Shown piece after piece: positions 53,641 through 61,685 of a stretch of DNA of 64,000 bases. The position numbers were made by a program, and so were the translations under genes. The stretch is from a virus. Position 1 is the stretch's first letter. Each line of letters begins with the position of its first letter. The stretch covers positions 1-64,000 of IMG/VR virus record IMGVR_UViG_3300025237_000002; one strand, given 5' to 3'. The notes below the pieces were generated by a model. It ran no database searches and had not been told where the DNA came from. It saw only the letters and a program-made list of their open reading frames with translations.

Positions 53641-54642
53641 ATGAGTAGGAGAAATAAATTAATACAAGAATTAGAATTCTCTATTAGAAAAGCTAGGGGT
53701 AACCCACATCTTTCAAAGCTGCAATTAGATATGATTGATGTATCTGAAAAAGTATTAAACAATTATAAAGGAATTGAAGCTATTGAAGCTGAACTTGTGC
53801 AGAAAAAAATGGCTAAAAAATTTGGAGTACAGAAAACAAACAAACAAATGAATAATTTAATAGGTGTTAGTGGTAAAATAAAGGATGGAAAAGACCTTGT
53901 AGGAGAAATGCTTCTATATATAGGTGATAATGTTGGTGAGCCAACATACGAAGGGTTTGAACTGTATGTTAATTTGGACCCAAGATATACAATTAAGAAG
54001 TGTGCGGATAAACTTAAAGATGCCATATGTGTGATATTAGGATGCACAAGAGCACAGCTTGAAGATAGAGATTATAAGGAAAAGGAATTGAGTGAAGAAT
54101 GGTGGTGCTACCAATTAGGTGATGGTACGCTACTACCAAGAGGGTACTACCCCAATAAACCCGATAATGATATGTGTGAAGAACGATATCTAGTTAAATT
54201 AACACCTAGAAAAATACTACAAATATTTGGTACTCAAGGTGGTAGAATGGTAGTTCATCCTAACATATGGGTCAACGCATTATTTGCTGATTATAATTCT
54301 TATTCGGCTAGAGGTAGTGAATATGAATTTGAGAAATCACATTGGATTATAACGGATATTAGGTTTCCAGAGAATGAAGGTAAAGCCGTATCAAGTAGAG
54401 GTGGTTTGCTGATTGGAATTAAGAGATTATTTAATTTAAGATTTCCAGAATATACAGAATTAAACGATGCGGAGGGTTATGATATCCCTGAAGAATTGGG
54501 GGTAGTTAATCCTGAGTTATATAAAAACTTAATGCATGAATCAGAAACTTCAATGGGTGACCATAGTTGGTGTGATGTAATTATTGAAAATAATGGAACT
54601 ATTGAAGAATTATTTAATAACGTTTTAAAAGCAGTACAATGA
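53641..54642 (+). CDS. Deoxynucleoside monophosphate kinase-like protein
   Basis: A 333-aa protein with a ~75-residue helical N-terminal extension and a P-loop kinase core. The P-loop region IGVSGKIKDGKDLVGEML (residues ~78-95) has Asp where Ser/Thr is usual. Later RKILQIFGTQGGRMVVHPNIWV (~193-214) and WIITDIRFPENEGKAV (~238-253) match phage dNMP kinases (T4 gp1 type). Phosphorylates dNMPs for phage DNA synthesis, possibly including modified dNMPs. Confidence 0.78.
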   Translation: MSRRNKLIQELEFSIRKARGNPHLSKLQLDMIDVSEKVLNNYKGIEAIEAELVQKKMAKKFGVQKTNKQMNNLIGVSGKIKDGKDLVGEMLLYIGDNVGEPTYEGFELYVNLDPRYTIKKCADKLKDAICVILGCTRAQLEDRDYKEKELSEEWWCYQLGDGTLLPRGYYPNKPDNDMCEERYLVKLTPRKILQIFGTQGGRMVVHPNIWVNALFADYNSYSARGSEYEFEKSHWIITDIRFPENEGKAVSSRGGLLIGIKRLFNLRFPEYTELNDAEGYDIPEELGVVNPELYKNLMHESETSMGDHSWCDVIIENNGTIEELFNNVLKAVQ

Positions 54643-54854
54643 TAGACATGAAACCATTTCCATATGTATTACCTTTAGATAAACATACTGACTTTGAAAA
54701 ATATATTATTTTAGAACAAATTAAAGTTTTAGAGCCATTAGGTTTTACTGAATTAGAAATGTTAGATGGATTTAGTGGATTATCAGATGTTTATACGTTT
54801 GAACAATTAAAAGAACTTTGTAAAGATTGGAATAAATGGGAAAAAGAATTATAG
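54639..54854 (+). CDS. Hypothetical protein (71 aa)
   Basis: A 71-aa acidic helical protein, not recognised, overlapping both neighbours. Confidence 0.5.
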   Translation: MIDMKPFPYVLPLDKHTDFEKYIILEQIKVLEPLGFTELEMLDGFSGLSDVYTFEQLKELCKDWNKWEKEL

Positions 54855-55063
54855 TAATAGGTGGTGGGACATTTGAACCCATCAGGAATCATTTAAGTTT
54901 ATGCGCACCAGCATTTGGTGTTACAGCTAGACATATACATAAACGTTTAGAGGGTGCTGAATTACACTTGACTAAGATGTGTGATTGGCGTTCACCGTTG
55001 GTGACCAATGATGACGTTGAAGAGTTTATTGATGAATTAATTGAAGATAAAACCGTTGGATGA
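54836..55063 (+). pseudogene. CoaB-like N-terminal fragment (frameshifted)
   Basis: 75 aa beginning GKRIIVIGGGTFEPIRNHLSL, the phosphate- and dinucleotide-binding start of the phosphopantothenoylcysteine synthetase (CoaB) fold. The reading frame ends inside a 28-bp tandem duplication (55034-55089). Reading past one repeat unit restores the frame into the next ORF, so 54836-56081 is one gene broken by the repeat. A sequencing or assembly error is possible. Confidence 0.75.
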
Positions 55064-55089
55064 ATTAATTGAAGATAAAACCGTTGGAA
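55034..55089 (+). repeat. 28-bp tandem duplication causing a frameshift
   Basis: Two head-to-tail copies of a 28-bp unit that begins GATGAATTAATTGAAGATAA. Since 28 is not divisible by 3, one extra copy shifts frame. Both ORFs encode the same DELIEDKTVG stretch at the repeat. Confidence 0.9.
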
Positions 55090-56081
55090 CTATCGTAATG
55101 AATGTAGCTTTATGTGATTTTAAAGCGTTACCGATTGATGAGAATGAGAATGGGTGGCATGGTAAACGTTTAAAGACATCTGAGGGTGATTTAACGATTA
55201 CTTTAACCCCAACTGATAAAATCATAAGTAAGATTAGAAAGGCACGCCCTGACATCTTCCTTGTAGGTTTTAAGACAACAACCAATGAAACGTCAAACGA
55301 CCAATTTCTTATTGCGTTGAAGATGATGAAGTCATCCAAATGTAACTTGGTGTTGGCAAATGATACGGTTACTAGAAACAATATGATTATCACTCCAGAA
55401 GAAACTATCTATGGTGAAACTGTTCTTAGATATTCAGTAATTGAAGAGTTGTGTGAGATGATTGAAATGAGGCAGAGTCTTACGTATCATAGAGGTGAGT
55501 TTATTGTAGGTAAAGATATTCCATTTGAAAATGCACCTGAAAACTTTAAAGAGGTTATGGGATTTTTACTTGATAATGGTGGTTATATAGAGAATAATGG
55601 CAATGGGTTCACACCAGGTCATTTTTGCTATAGAAGTGATGTATTTGAATCCAATGATTTTATATCTTCACAAAGACTTGTCAATCATAATGATGTGAGA
55701 GAAAATGGGATGACCTATGTAACAACTGCTGGAATGTGTAAATCTTTCACGTATTTAGGAAGTAAAAAAGCTTCAGTTGGTGCTAGAAGTCAAGCGTTAT
55801 TACTTAGTGAGAATCCAGAGTATGACTTTATTGTACACACTCACAACCCATTAAAGAAAGATAGTTTAATCCCTATAACACCACAGAAACCATTTCAATG
55901 CGGTTCTATAGAATGTGGTGTAAACACATTGAATCATTTAGGTGATTTCAACGATAGAAATATCAAAGCTGTGTTCCTAGAAAAGCATGGTATTAATATG
56001 TTGTTTAAGAAAACAACAAAATCTGAGGACGTAATAGAATTCCTCAAAAATAATATAGAATTAGGAGTGAAAATACGGTAA
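55041..56081 (+). CDS. CoaB-like C-terminal part fused to class II aldolase/adducin-like domain
   Basis: A 346-aa ORF. The first ~115 residues continue the CoaB-like fold (VGTIVMNVALCDFKALPID, ...RPDIFLVGFKTTTNE, the latter matching VGFAAET of CoaB). Residues ~190-340 resemble class II aldolase/adducin proteins: FIVHTHNP with the metal-binding HxH, FQCGSIECGVNT, and LEKHGIN. Together with the upstream fragment the ancestral protein was about 410 aa. Substrate unknown; nucleotide-sugar or CoA-related chemistry is possible. May start at the internal ATG 55041 or be a remnant. Confidence 0.65.
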   Translation: MKIKPLDELIEDKTVGTIVMNVALCDFKALPIDENENGWHGKRLKTSEGDLTITLTPTDKIISKIRKARPDIFLVGFKTTTNETSNDQFLIALKMMKSSKCNLVLANDTVTRNNMIITPEETIYGETVLRYSVIEELCEMIEMRQSLTYHRGEFIVGKDIPFENAPENFKEVMGFLLDNGGYIENNGNGFTPGHFCYRSDVFESNDFISSQRLVNHNDVRENGMTYVTTAGMCKSFTYLGSKKASVGARSQALLLSENPEYDFIVHTHNPLKKDSLIPITPQKPFQCGSIECGVNTLNHLGDFNDRNIKAVFLEKHGINMLFKKTTKSEDVIEFLKNNIELGVKIR

Positions 56082-56082
56082 C

Positions 56083-56238
56083 ATGAGTGAGTTTACAAGA
56101 GAAGAATATCAGAATCATTATGATAATATTACAGATGAAATTAAAGCATTAAATAAGAAAAAAAAAGTGTGGGTTGACCACGTTGAATCTAAAGGTTTTG
56201 ATTTAATAAAAGGTGAATTTGTGAAGCAAAAAAAGTGA
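56083..56238 (+). CDS. Small coiled-coil protein (51 aa)
   Basis: A 51-aa helical protein (MSEFTREEYQNHYDNITDEIKALNKKKKVW...), starting one base after the previous stop. Function unknown. Confidence 0.55.
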   Translation: MSEFTREEYQNHYDNITDEIKALNKKKKVWVDHVESKGFDLIKGEFVKQKK

Positions 56239-56239
56239 T

Positions 56240-56512
56240 ATGGATAAAATAGAAACAGATTTTTATAAGAAATATGTGGGTAATTACGCTAAGAGATTTT
56301 ACACTCCATTTAAAGAAGAAAACATATTAAAAATAGTTGGATTTAAAATGGATAAAGGTGAAGCATTTATTGAAGTTGAGCAAGAAGGAAATAAATGGTT
56401 CTGGGATATGGACGATAGTGTTATCATAACAAATGAGCCATTAGAAGAAGATATCGACAGGGTTGCAAATGTCAAACATTTGCAATATAATGGTTGGAAT
56501 CCATTTCAATAA
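56240..56512 (+). CDS. Hypothetical protein (90 aa)
   Basis: A 90-aa protein, not recognised. Likely SH3-like strands (NILKIVGFKMDKGEAFIEVEQEGNKWFWDM). Confidence 0.55.
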   Translation: MDKIETDFYKKYVGNYAKRFYTPFKEENILKIVGFKMDKGEAFIEVEQEGNKWFWDMDDSVIITNEPLEEDIDRVANVKHLQYNGWNPFQ

Positions 56513-56551
56513 AAATGATAAAAACCTTGATTTTAATGGTCTTTTACTAGA

Positions 56552-56573
56552 TTTTTTGATATTTATAGTATAG
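56552..56573 (+). promoter_or_regulatory. Second promoter-like motif, copy 1
   Basis: TTTTTTGATATTTATAGTATAG, closely matched at 58922-58944. It lacks the TATATTTG/TTTG layout. Possibly a late or phage-sigma promoter. The following gene starts at 56604. Confidence 0.5.
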
Positions 56574-56603
56574 GGAATTAACAACAAAAACAGTTTTAAA
56601 TAT

Positions 56604-56873
56604 ATGAAATTATTAGTCATTATGGATAGCGATGGGCACTTCAAAGTCGCACATCCAACCGATAGGAAAGCAACAGTTAAATTATTACAAGACATCAGCG
56701 ATGGTGATTACTATCACGATATCGTTGGTAGCTATGATGATATCGAATATGTTGATATGTGTTGTAAAGATTGGAACGATTTCATAAGTGAATTCATTCA
56801 AAGAGGTACGTTAGAATATGTTGAAATATCTGATACTGTACCAGTTGGATGTAAATGTGAAAAAACATCATAA
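56604..56873 (+). CDS. Hypothetical protein (89 aa)
   Basis: An 89-aa acidic alpha/beta protein (MKLLVIMDSDGHFKVAHP...), with a Cys-rich tail (VGCKCEKTS). Expressed from the second promoter class. Function unknown. Confidence 0.55.
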   Translation: MKLLVIMDSDGHFKVAHPTDRKATVKLLQDISDGDYYHDIVGSYDDIEYVDMCCKDWNDFISEFIQRGTLEYVEISDTVPVGCKCEKTS

Positions 56874-56944
56874 TAAATTAGATTTAACCAAAAAATAATC
56901 GTAAATTTACATTTACTTTAACAAAAAAAATACTATATTAAGAT

Positions 56945-57487
56945 ATGAATAAAAATGAAATTACAAAAGTTTCTGTCTTCGACTTTGACGGAACTTTAAT
57001 AGATACTACAATGCCTGAAATTGGTAAAGAGATGTGGAAAAAAGCCACTGGCGAAGACTTCCCTCACAAAGGGTGGTGGTCTAAGCGAGAGTCTTTAGAT
57101 ATTAACATTTATCCTAACAATGTCTTTGATGATATCCTAGCAGAATTCAACAAAGCCAAAGGTAATGCAAATACGTTTGTTGCCTTATGTACAGGTAGAA
57201 TTACACCATTAACAAATCAAGTAAAAGCCATCTTAGATAAACATAATTTGGTATTTGATGATGTTGTATTGACTGGTGATAAAAGGTTTAACAATGGTGC
57301 TAGTGATACATTAACATTTAAAATAAATTATTTATCATCTTTGCAAGACCAATTCCCTAATTTAGAGATGATTGAGTTCTTTGATGATAGAGACCATCAC
57401 CAAGCGACATTCCAACAATGGGGTAAGTTGCAACCAATACCAGTACATATTCATCACGTTCAACGTGATAGTGATAGCAGTCATTAA
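56945..57487 (+). CDS. HAD-superfamily (SAK RNA-repair-like) protein
   Basis: A 180-aa protein with HAD motif I VFDFDGTLIDT (residues ~10-20), motif II-type LCTGRITPL, and motif IV EFFDDRDHH (~153). The order and TGR-x-TPL element resemble phage 'Swiss Army Knife' RNA-repair-like HAD proteins, which may remove terminal phosphates from nucleic acid. Three tandem mini-hairpins begin at its stop codon. Confidence 0.75.
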   Translation: MNKNEITKVSVFDFDGTLIDTTMPEIGKEMWKKATGEDFPHKGWWSKRESLDINIYPNNVFDDILAEFNKAKGNANTFVALCTGRITPLTNQVKAILDKHNLVFDDVVLTGDKRFNNGASDTLTFKINYLSSLQDQFPNLEMIEFFDDRDHHQATFQQWGKLQPIPVHIHHVQRDSDSSH

Positions 57488-57550
57488 TCAGTACGTAAGT
57501 ACACCATTAATCAGTACGTAAGTACACCATTAATCAGTGCGTTAGCACAT
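57482..57550 (+). repeat. Three tandem 23-bp mini-hairpin repeats
   Basis: Units at 57482-57504, 57505-57527 and 57528-57550. Each has ATTAATCAG then a 4-bp hairpin: GTAC-GTAA-GTAC twice, and GTGC-GTTA-GCAC in the third. The third keeps pairing through paired base changes, and all loops are GNNA type. They sit in the leader of the sigma-factor gene. Confidence 0.75.
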
Positions 57551-57576
57551 CCCCAAATCAAAGAAAAAATAAACAA

Positions 57577-58434
57577 ATGAAACAATTTAAAATTCAATCG
57601 ACTATTACTAGTCGAGGTACCAATGCATTAAAAGCTTATTTTAATGATATCAAGCAAATCAAAATACTAACATCAGAAGAAGAATACGAAATTGCTTACC
57701 TAGCTCATGAAGGTGATGAAAAAGCTAGGCAAGACCTTGTAAGACATAACCTACGTTTCGTAGTATCTGTTGCAAAACAATACGAAACATCAACCCTAAA
57801 ACTTGAGGATTTAATCAATGAAGGTAATGTTGGTTTAGTGATTGCATCAACGAAATTCGACCCTTCAAGAGGTTTTAAGTTTCTATCATACGCTGTATGG
57901 TGGATTAGACGTTATATCTTAGCTTACATATCTGATAACGGTAAAACTATCAGAATTCCTAACAACAAAATCAACATCATTACTAAACTTAAAAGTAAGT
58001 ATGTTGCGTTAGAACAAAGGTTACAACGTGAACCAAGCTATAACGAACTTGTAGAGTACGTTAGCCCTGATTTTAACGAAGATGAAGTACATTACTTTTT
58101 TATGTCAAGAGATAATTACACCTCATCATTAGATGCACAAGTTGGACATGATGACTTTGGTAGCAATACTTTAGCTGATACAATTGAAGATAATACTGTA
58201 ATTAAGACTTCACACTATGTAGACGAACTAGATAGTGAATATAGAAAAAATACGATGCTAAACCTATTGGATAAAGACATTGAAAGAGAAGTTATTAGGT
58301 TAGCGTTTGGTTTAGATGGTCAATCACCATTACCATTAAAAACCATTGCGTTCTTATTAGGAGTTACTAGTGAGAGAGTTAGACAAGTTAAAGAAATATC
58401 TTTAAGACAATTAAAAATAAAACTAAGTAATTAG
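57577..58434 (+). CDS. RNA polymerase sigma-70 family factor
   Basis: A 285-aa protein with regions 1.2 to 4.2. ALKAYFNDIKQIKILTSEEEYEIAYLAHEGDEKARQDLVRHNLRFVVSVAKQY is region 1.2-2.1, GFKFLSYAVWWIRRYILAYISDNGKTIRIP is 2.3-2.4/3.0, and region 4 reads PLPLKTIAFLLGVTSERVRQVKEISLRQLK (helix-turn-helix). Region 1.1 is lacking. It resembles the primary sigma of Bacteroidota, so the phage may have captured a host-type sigma. It could read host-like promoters or the second motif class. Confidence 0.9.
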   Translation: MKQFKIQSTITSRGTNALKAYFNDIKQIKILTSEEEYEIAYLAHEGDEKARQDLVRHNLRFVVSVAKQYETSTLKLEDLINEGNVGLVIASTKFDPSRGFKFLSYAVWWIRRYILAYISDNGKTIRIPNNKINIITKLKSKYVALEQRLQREPSYNELVEYVSPDFNEDEVHYFFMSRDNYTSSLDAQVGHDDFGSNTLADTIEDNTVIKTSHYVDELDSEYRKNTMLNLLDKDIEREVIRLAFGLDGQSPLPLKTIAFLLGVTSERVRQVKEISLRQLKIKLSN

Positions 58435-58462
58435 TATATCTCAATAAATTTTATTATCTTTG
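58431..58462 (+). promoter_or_regulatory. Bacteroidota-type promoter (TTAG/TATCTTTG variant)
   Basis: TTAG at 58431-58434 overlaps the sigma-factor stop codon; 20 bp; TATCTTTG at 58455-58462. ATG at 58470. Confidence 0.7.
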
Positions 58463-58469
58463 TCCCTAT

Positions 58470-58901
58470 ATGAAAGAACTACTTAAATATAGGGACAATT
58501 CTTATTTTAACGATACTGACTACTTCTTAGCGGATAGTGGGCTTAGCTCGTTTTACCTAACTACTTTAGAATTATATAAAAGTAATTGGTATCCTAAAGA
58601 ACATATGGCTTTTAGTGGTGGAACTCTATACCCTAATGGTTATTGGTATCCGTCAAATCGATGGTATAATAACGGTTGTACCCAAGTTAATATGGCAACC
58701 ACAAGAACGTTAAATTGTAATGAACTTCTTGGAAGAGAGGTTGAATATAAGGGTACTGGAATAAAAGGTACTATCACTAAATTCTTATTACATAACATGG
58801 GTGTTAATTGGTATCAAGGTCAAGGCGACCTTAAGCGGAAGTTTGGTATGCCTACTTTCTGGAATGAACCAAAGTATTTAGAATTAACACAAAATTTCTG
58901 A
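58470..58901 (+). CDS. Hypothetical protein (143 aa)
   Basis: A 143-aa protein rich in Tyr, Trp and Asn (GGTLYPNGYWYPSNRWYNNGCTQ), not recognised. Nearly leaderless after its promoter. Confidence 0.55.
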   Translation: MKELLKYRDNSYFNDTDYFLADSGLSSFYLTTLELYKSNWYPKEHMAFSGGTLYPNGYWYPSNRWYNNGCTQVNMATTRTLNCNELLGREVEYKGTGIKGTITKFLLHNMGVNWYQGQGDLKRKFGMPTFWNEPKYLELTQNF

Positions 58902-58921
58902 TTTTATAAGCTTTTTCTCGC

Positions 58922-58944
58922 TTTTTTTCATATTTATAGTATAG
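58922..58944 (+). promoter_or_regulatory. Second promoter-like motif, copy 2
   Basis: TTTTTTTCATATTTATAGTATAG, sharing ATATTTATAGTATAG with 56552-56573. Gene start follows at 58970. Confidence 0.5.
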
Positions 58945-58969
58945 ACTCAATGAGTTAAAAGTTATAAAA

Positions 58970-59356
58970 ATGAAAAAAAACGAGATAAAGAAAGTATTAC
59001 GAGAAAATACAATAGGTCTGGAAGAAAAATCAGCACCTAATAGACATATTAACCACGCCATTAGCACTAAAACTAATGACGATGCTCAATCAGATAATGA
59101 ATATGAGAAAATAGTTAAGTTATTAGATAATGACTTGATTAACCACGCTGCAATTGGGCGTAGAATGAAAGGTGATGAATGGGGAGGTAATAGTGAAGCT
59201 ACTAATAGGTCCAAATTCAGAAAGAAAGTTAAGAGAATGCAAAATGATGAAGGTGGTACATACCACTTTGATGAAGATGAATTATCACAAGTCCAAAAGA
59301 TTCTGATGAACTTTTCTTCAACCATAAGTCATTCAATAGGTAGAGAAGGGAAATAA
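58970..59356 (+). CDS. Hypothetical protein (128 aa)
   Basis: A 128-aa basic, mostly helical protein. The MKKNEIKKVLRENTIGLEEK opening resembles the leader-like N-termini seen on some phage virion proteins, but no structural domain is visible. Confidence 0.6.
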   Translation: MKKNEIKKVLRENTIGLEEKSAPNRHINHAISTKTNDDAQSDNEYEKIVKLLDNDLINHAAIGRRMKGDEWGGNSEATNRSKFRKKVKRMQNDEGGTYHFDEDELSQVQKILMNFSSTISHSIGREGK

Positions 59357-59722
59357 TTGGATAAACGTTTGAATACCCAAGACATTAAAAGTCTAATCGA
59401 TAATATCCATAAGACTTTTGACCAACTGAAAAAACTTAGACTCCAAGCTAAAAATGAACTATCCCAAATTGATAAAGAACTGTCAAATCATTATCATAAT
59501 ATAGAGGGAACTAGTATAGAATATATGACCGACTCGCATTTAATGGTCATGAAACTAAAAGATATCTTATACCAGCGAAGAGAAGCTAAGATTAACCATA
59601 CGTTGTTAGAATCATTCGTATCTGCGCTAGAAAGACCCATGGACAAAACCAAGAAGCGGTCTACAGAAATCGTCAATAAACATGACGAGATTATTAAAGA
59701 AATAATAAAAAGAGCCAAATAG
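59357..59722 (+). CDS. Coiled-coil protein with TTG start (121 aa)
   Basis: A 121-aa coiled-coil protein. TTG at 59357, directly after the previous stop, is chosen because the first in-frame ATG lies ~55 residues in (59524), after much of the coiled coil. Function unknown. Confidence 0.6.
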   Translation: MDKRLNTQDIKSLIDNIHKTFDQLKKLRLQAKNELSQIDKELSNHYHNIEGTSIEYMTDSHLMVMKLKDILYQRREAKINHTLLESFVSALERPMDKTKKRSTEIVNKHDEIIKEIIKRAK

Positions 59723-59733
59723 AAGAAATTTTA

Positions 59734-59765
59734 TTTGGTTTTTTCGTTTTTAATACGTATCTTTG
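59734..59765 (+). promoter_or_regulatory. Bacteroidota-type promoter
   Basis: TTTG at 59734-59737, 20 bp, TATCTTTG at 59758-59765, with ATG at 59782. Confidence 0.75.
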
Positions 59766-59781
59766 TGAAAACTAAAATATT

Positions 59782-60027
59782 ATGACAGAACAAGCATTTG
59801 GTGCAATGGGAATTATTTTTACAATAGCAATGGGAATTATACTACTTGTTGGATTTATAGCCGATACAGGAAAACCCAACACTTGGGAAAATTTATACAC
59901 TTCTTATTTAGGTGGTAGAAACCAGACGTTGAAGATTAAACTTCAAATGATGGAGGAAGAAACCAAACAAATGGAGGAAGAAACCAAACAAATGGCTCTA
60001 ACCATAGGTGATTCGATAGGAGATTAA
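59782..60027 (+). CDS. Single-pass membrane protein with tandem repeat (81 aa)
   Basis: An 81-aa protein with a membrane helix (residues ~6-29) and a cytoplasmic coiled coil holding two copies of the heptad MEEETKQ from a 21-bp tandem repeat near 59949-59990. Confidence 0.6.
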   Translation: MTEQAFGAMGIIFTIAMGIILLVGFIADTGKPNTWENLYTSYLGGRNQTLKIKLQMMEEETKQMEEETKQMALTIGDSIGD

Positions 60028-60044
60028 AAATAAACCAGGTTTTA

Positions 60045-60076
60045 TTAGGTTTGTATGTTTATTATCCTTATATTTG
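60045..60076 (+). promoter_or_regulatory. Bacteroidota-type promoter
   Basis: TTAG at 60045-60048, 20 bp, TATATTTG at 60069-60076, with ATG at 60106. Confidence 0.7.
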
Positions 60077-60105
60077 TACCATAATAACAATAAAACATTA
60101 AAATT

Positions 60106-60600
60106 ATGAAAACTGATTCTTTAGAATTTAACACAATCAAAACGATTAAAGTTATCCAAAAGGATGGTATGCTTCAAAAAGTATACAATGCTAAAACAGA
60201 TAACTTTAACTTTACGAAATTATTAAGTGAAGCTGAAGCCAATACGTTAGCTGATGAAACAATTAAAACACTTAACGACATTTATGTATCAATCATATTG
60301 ATTGACGATGCTCAATTCGATGTGTATGAGAAAATAAATGGAACTCGAACTACACCTAGACGATATGGTAAAAACCAAATCAAGGTTGATGTTGAAGCAC
60401 AAGGTGGTATACCAACATCAGCACAAGAGTCAATGTTGTTATTAGGTGATTTAAAAGCTATGACATCGACTTTACTTAACAGAGGTGTATCTGATAGATA
60501 TAAAGGAACTGTGAACTTCTCAGATGCTGACCACCGTAAAATCAAATCAGCTATTAGAGAGTTGAAAAAGAGTTTGTTACCAGTACTTAAATCTAAATAA
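60106..60600 (+). CDS. Hypothetical protein (164 aa)
   Basis: A 164-aa soluble protein, not recognised, with helical C-terminal half (DADHRKIKSAIRELKKSLLPVLKSK). Own promoter. Confidence 0.6.
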   Translation: MKTDSLEFNTIKTIKVIQKDGMLQKVYNAKTDNFNFTKLLSEAEANTLADETIKTLNDIYVSIILIDDAQFDVYEKINGTRTTPRRYGKNQIKVDVEAQGGIPTSAQESMLLLGDLKAMTSTLLNRGVSDRYKGTVNFSDADHRKIKSAIRELKKSLLPVLKSK

Positions 60601-60601
60601 G

Positions 60602-60820
60602 ATGAAAGCAATTTTAAATAAAGTTAAAGATAACCAAGAAAGTAATAAGAACTCCTTATTACTAATGAGAAGGCATAATAGAATATTAATCCCTTCAATA
60701 TTTAACATAACGTTTTATTCATGTTTTATATATCAAGAATTATATATTCTTAAATATATTTGGATAGCTAACGATAATATTAAAATATTAGATAATTTAA
60801 TTAATAGTTTAAATAAATAA
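60602..60820 (+). CDS. Small membrane-associated protein (72 aa)
   Basis: A 72-aa protein with a hydrophobic segment (residues ~30-55, LIPSIFNITFYSCFIYQELYIL). Not recognised. Confidence 0.5.
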   Translation: MKAILNKVKDNQESNKNSLLLMRRHNRILIPSIFNITFYSCFIYQELYILKYIWIANDNIKILDNLINSLNK

Positions 60821-60822
60821 TT

Positions 60823-60993
60823 ATGAAATATAAATTCACTTCAATGTTCTTCGGTCTAACAGTATTTTTTGGGTTAGGAGTAATTGATAAAATAGTTGCA
60901 CAAACTATTTGGGATGGTTTTGATGTTGTTTTTACAATATTTTTTTCTATCTTTAGTGCAATTACTTTCTATAATTATAAAAACGCTAGATAA
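60823..60993 (+). CDS. Small two-helix membrane protein (56 aa)
   Basis: A 56-aa protein with hydrophobic segments at residues ~8-26 and ~33-50, two bases after the previous gene and sharing a base with the next. Function unknown; size fits a holin-like or regulatory membrane peptide. Confidence 0.5.
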   Translation: MKYKFTSMFFGLTVFFGLGVIDKIVAQTIWDGFDVVFTIFFSIFSAITFYNYKNAR

Positions 60994-61685
60994 TGATAAC
61001 AACTAACTTAAGGGATAGAGCATATAATGCACTTAATCTAAGACAATATTCAGAATTGAATGTAGTTGATGAATTAGGACCTCTTAACTTAGTTGTACCA
61101 TCGGAAAGACAATATGTCTTAAGAATACTAATCAAACGTACATTTGGTGAATTCCAAATCCCAACAGAATTAGAATGGGTTAGACCATTTATAAATACAA
61201 CTAAAGCTCACCAAGACAGAATAGGGGTTAAGCAACCATTTGTATATCTTACGGTAAGAAACGGTCTTGTGGAGTCTGTAACCGATGATGAGTGGCACGT
61301 AGATGGTTTTTCACAAACCATTACTCACTTACCCGAACAAAATTACCTATGGACTGATGTACTACCAACTGAATATATTGAGAAAACATTTAATTTTCCT
61401 GATAACTTCGATAGTGCTAAACATAACGTTCATGACTTCTTCCAACGTAGAATAACAACGGATGAAGTGCTAACTATGAAAGCCAAAAACGTATATGGTT
61501 TTGACCCATATGTTATTCATCGAAGACCTAAAATTAGTGCTGGAACTCAAAGATGTTTCTTAAGAGTATCTTACACACCAATTGAGATTGAAGACATTAA
61601 TAATACCTTCAATGACTTATTACCAACAGCTTATGTAAGAGATGGTGTGAAAGCATTTAGAGATAAATTAGTAAGTTATGATTAG
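60993..61685 (+). CDS. 2-oxoglutarate/Fe(II) oxygenase-like protein
   Basis: A 230-aa protein with WHVDGFS (HxD, residues ~103-109), and about 80 residues later YVIHRRPKISAGTQRCFLRVSYTPIEI, supplying the distal His and the 2OG-binding Arg on a final strand. The order HxD...H...R fits the double-stranded beta-helix oxygenases, which hydroxylate bases, proteins or small molecules. With the TAGT-like glycosyltransferase (28235) it may form a DNA-modification pair, though the genes lie 32 kb apart. Confidence 0.6.
   Translation: MITTNLRDRAYNALNLRQYSELNVVDELGPLNLVVPSERQYVLRILIKRTFGEFQIPTELEWVRPFINTTKAHQDRIGVKQPFVYLTVRNGLVESVTDDEWHVDGFSQTITHLPEQNYLWTDVLPTEYIEKTFNFPDNFDSAKHNVHDFFQRRITTDEVLTMKAKNVYGFDPYVIHRRPKISAGTQRCFLRVSYTPIEIEDINNTFNDLLPTAYVRDGVKAFRDKLVSYD

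Noticed and set aside
56552-56573. T4-type late promoter (TATAAATA)
   Set aside because: TATAAATA appears only as the reverse complement within the motif, pointing away from the genes, so a T4-like late promoter is not supported.
57482-57550. Possible CRISPR array (three direct repeats)
   Set aside because: The repeats are contiguous with no spacers, each holds its own tiny hairpin, and no cas gene is nearby.
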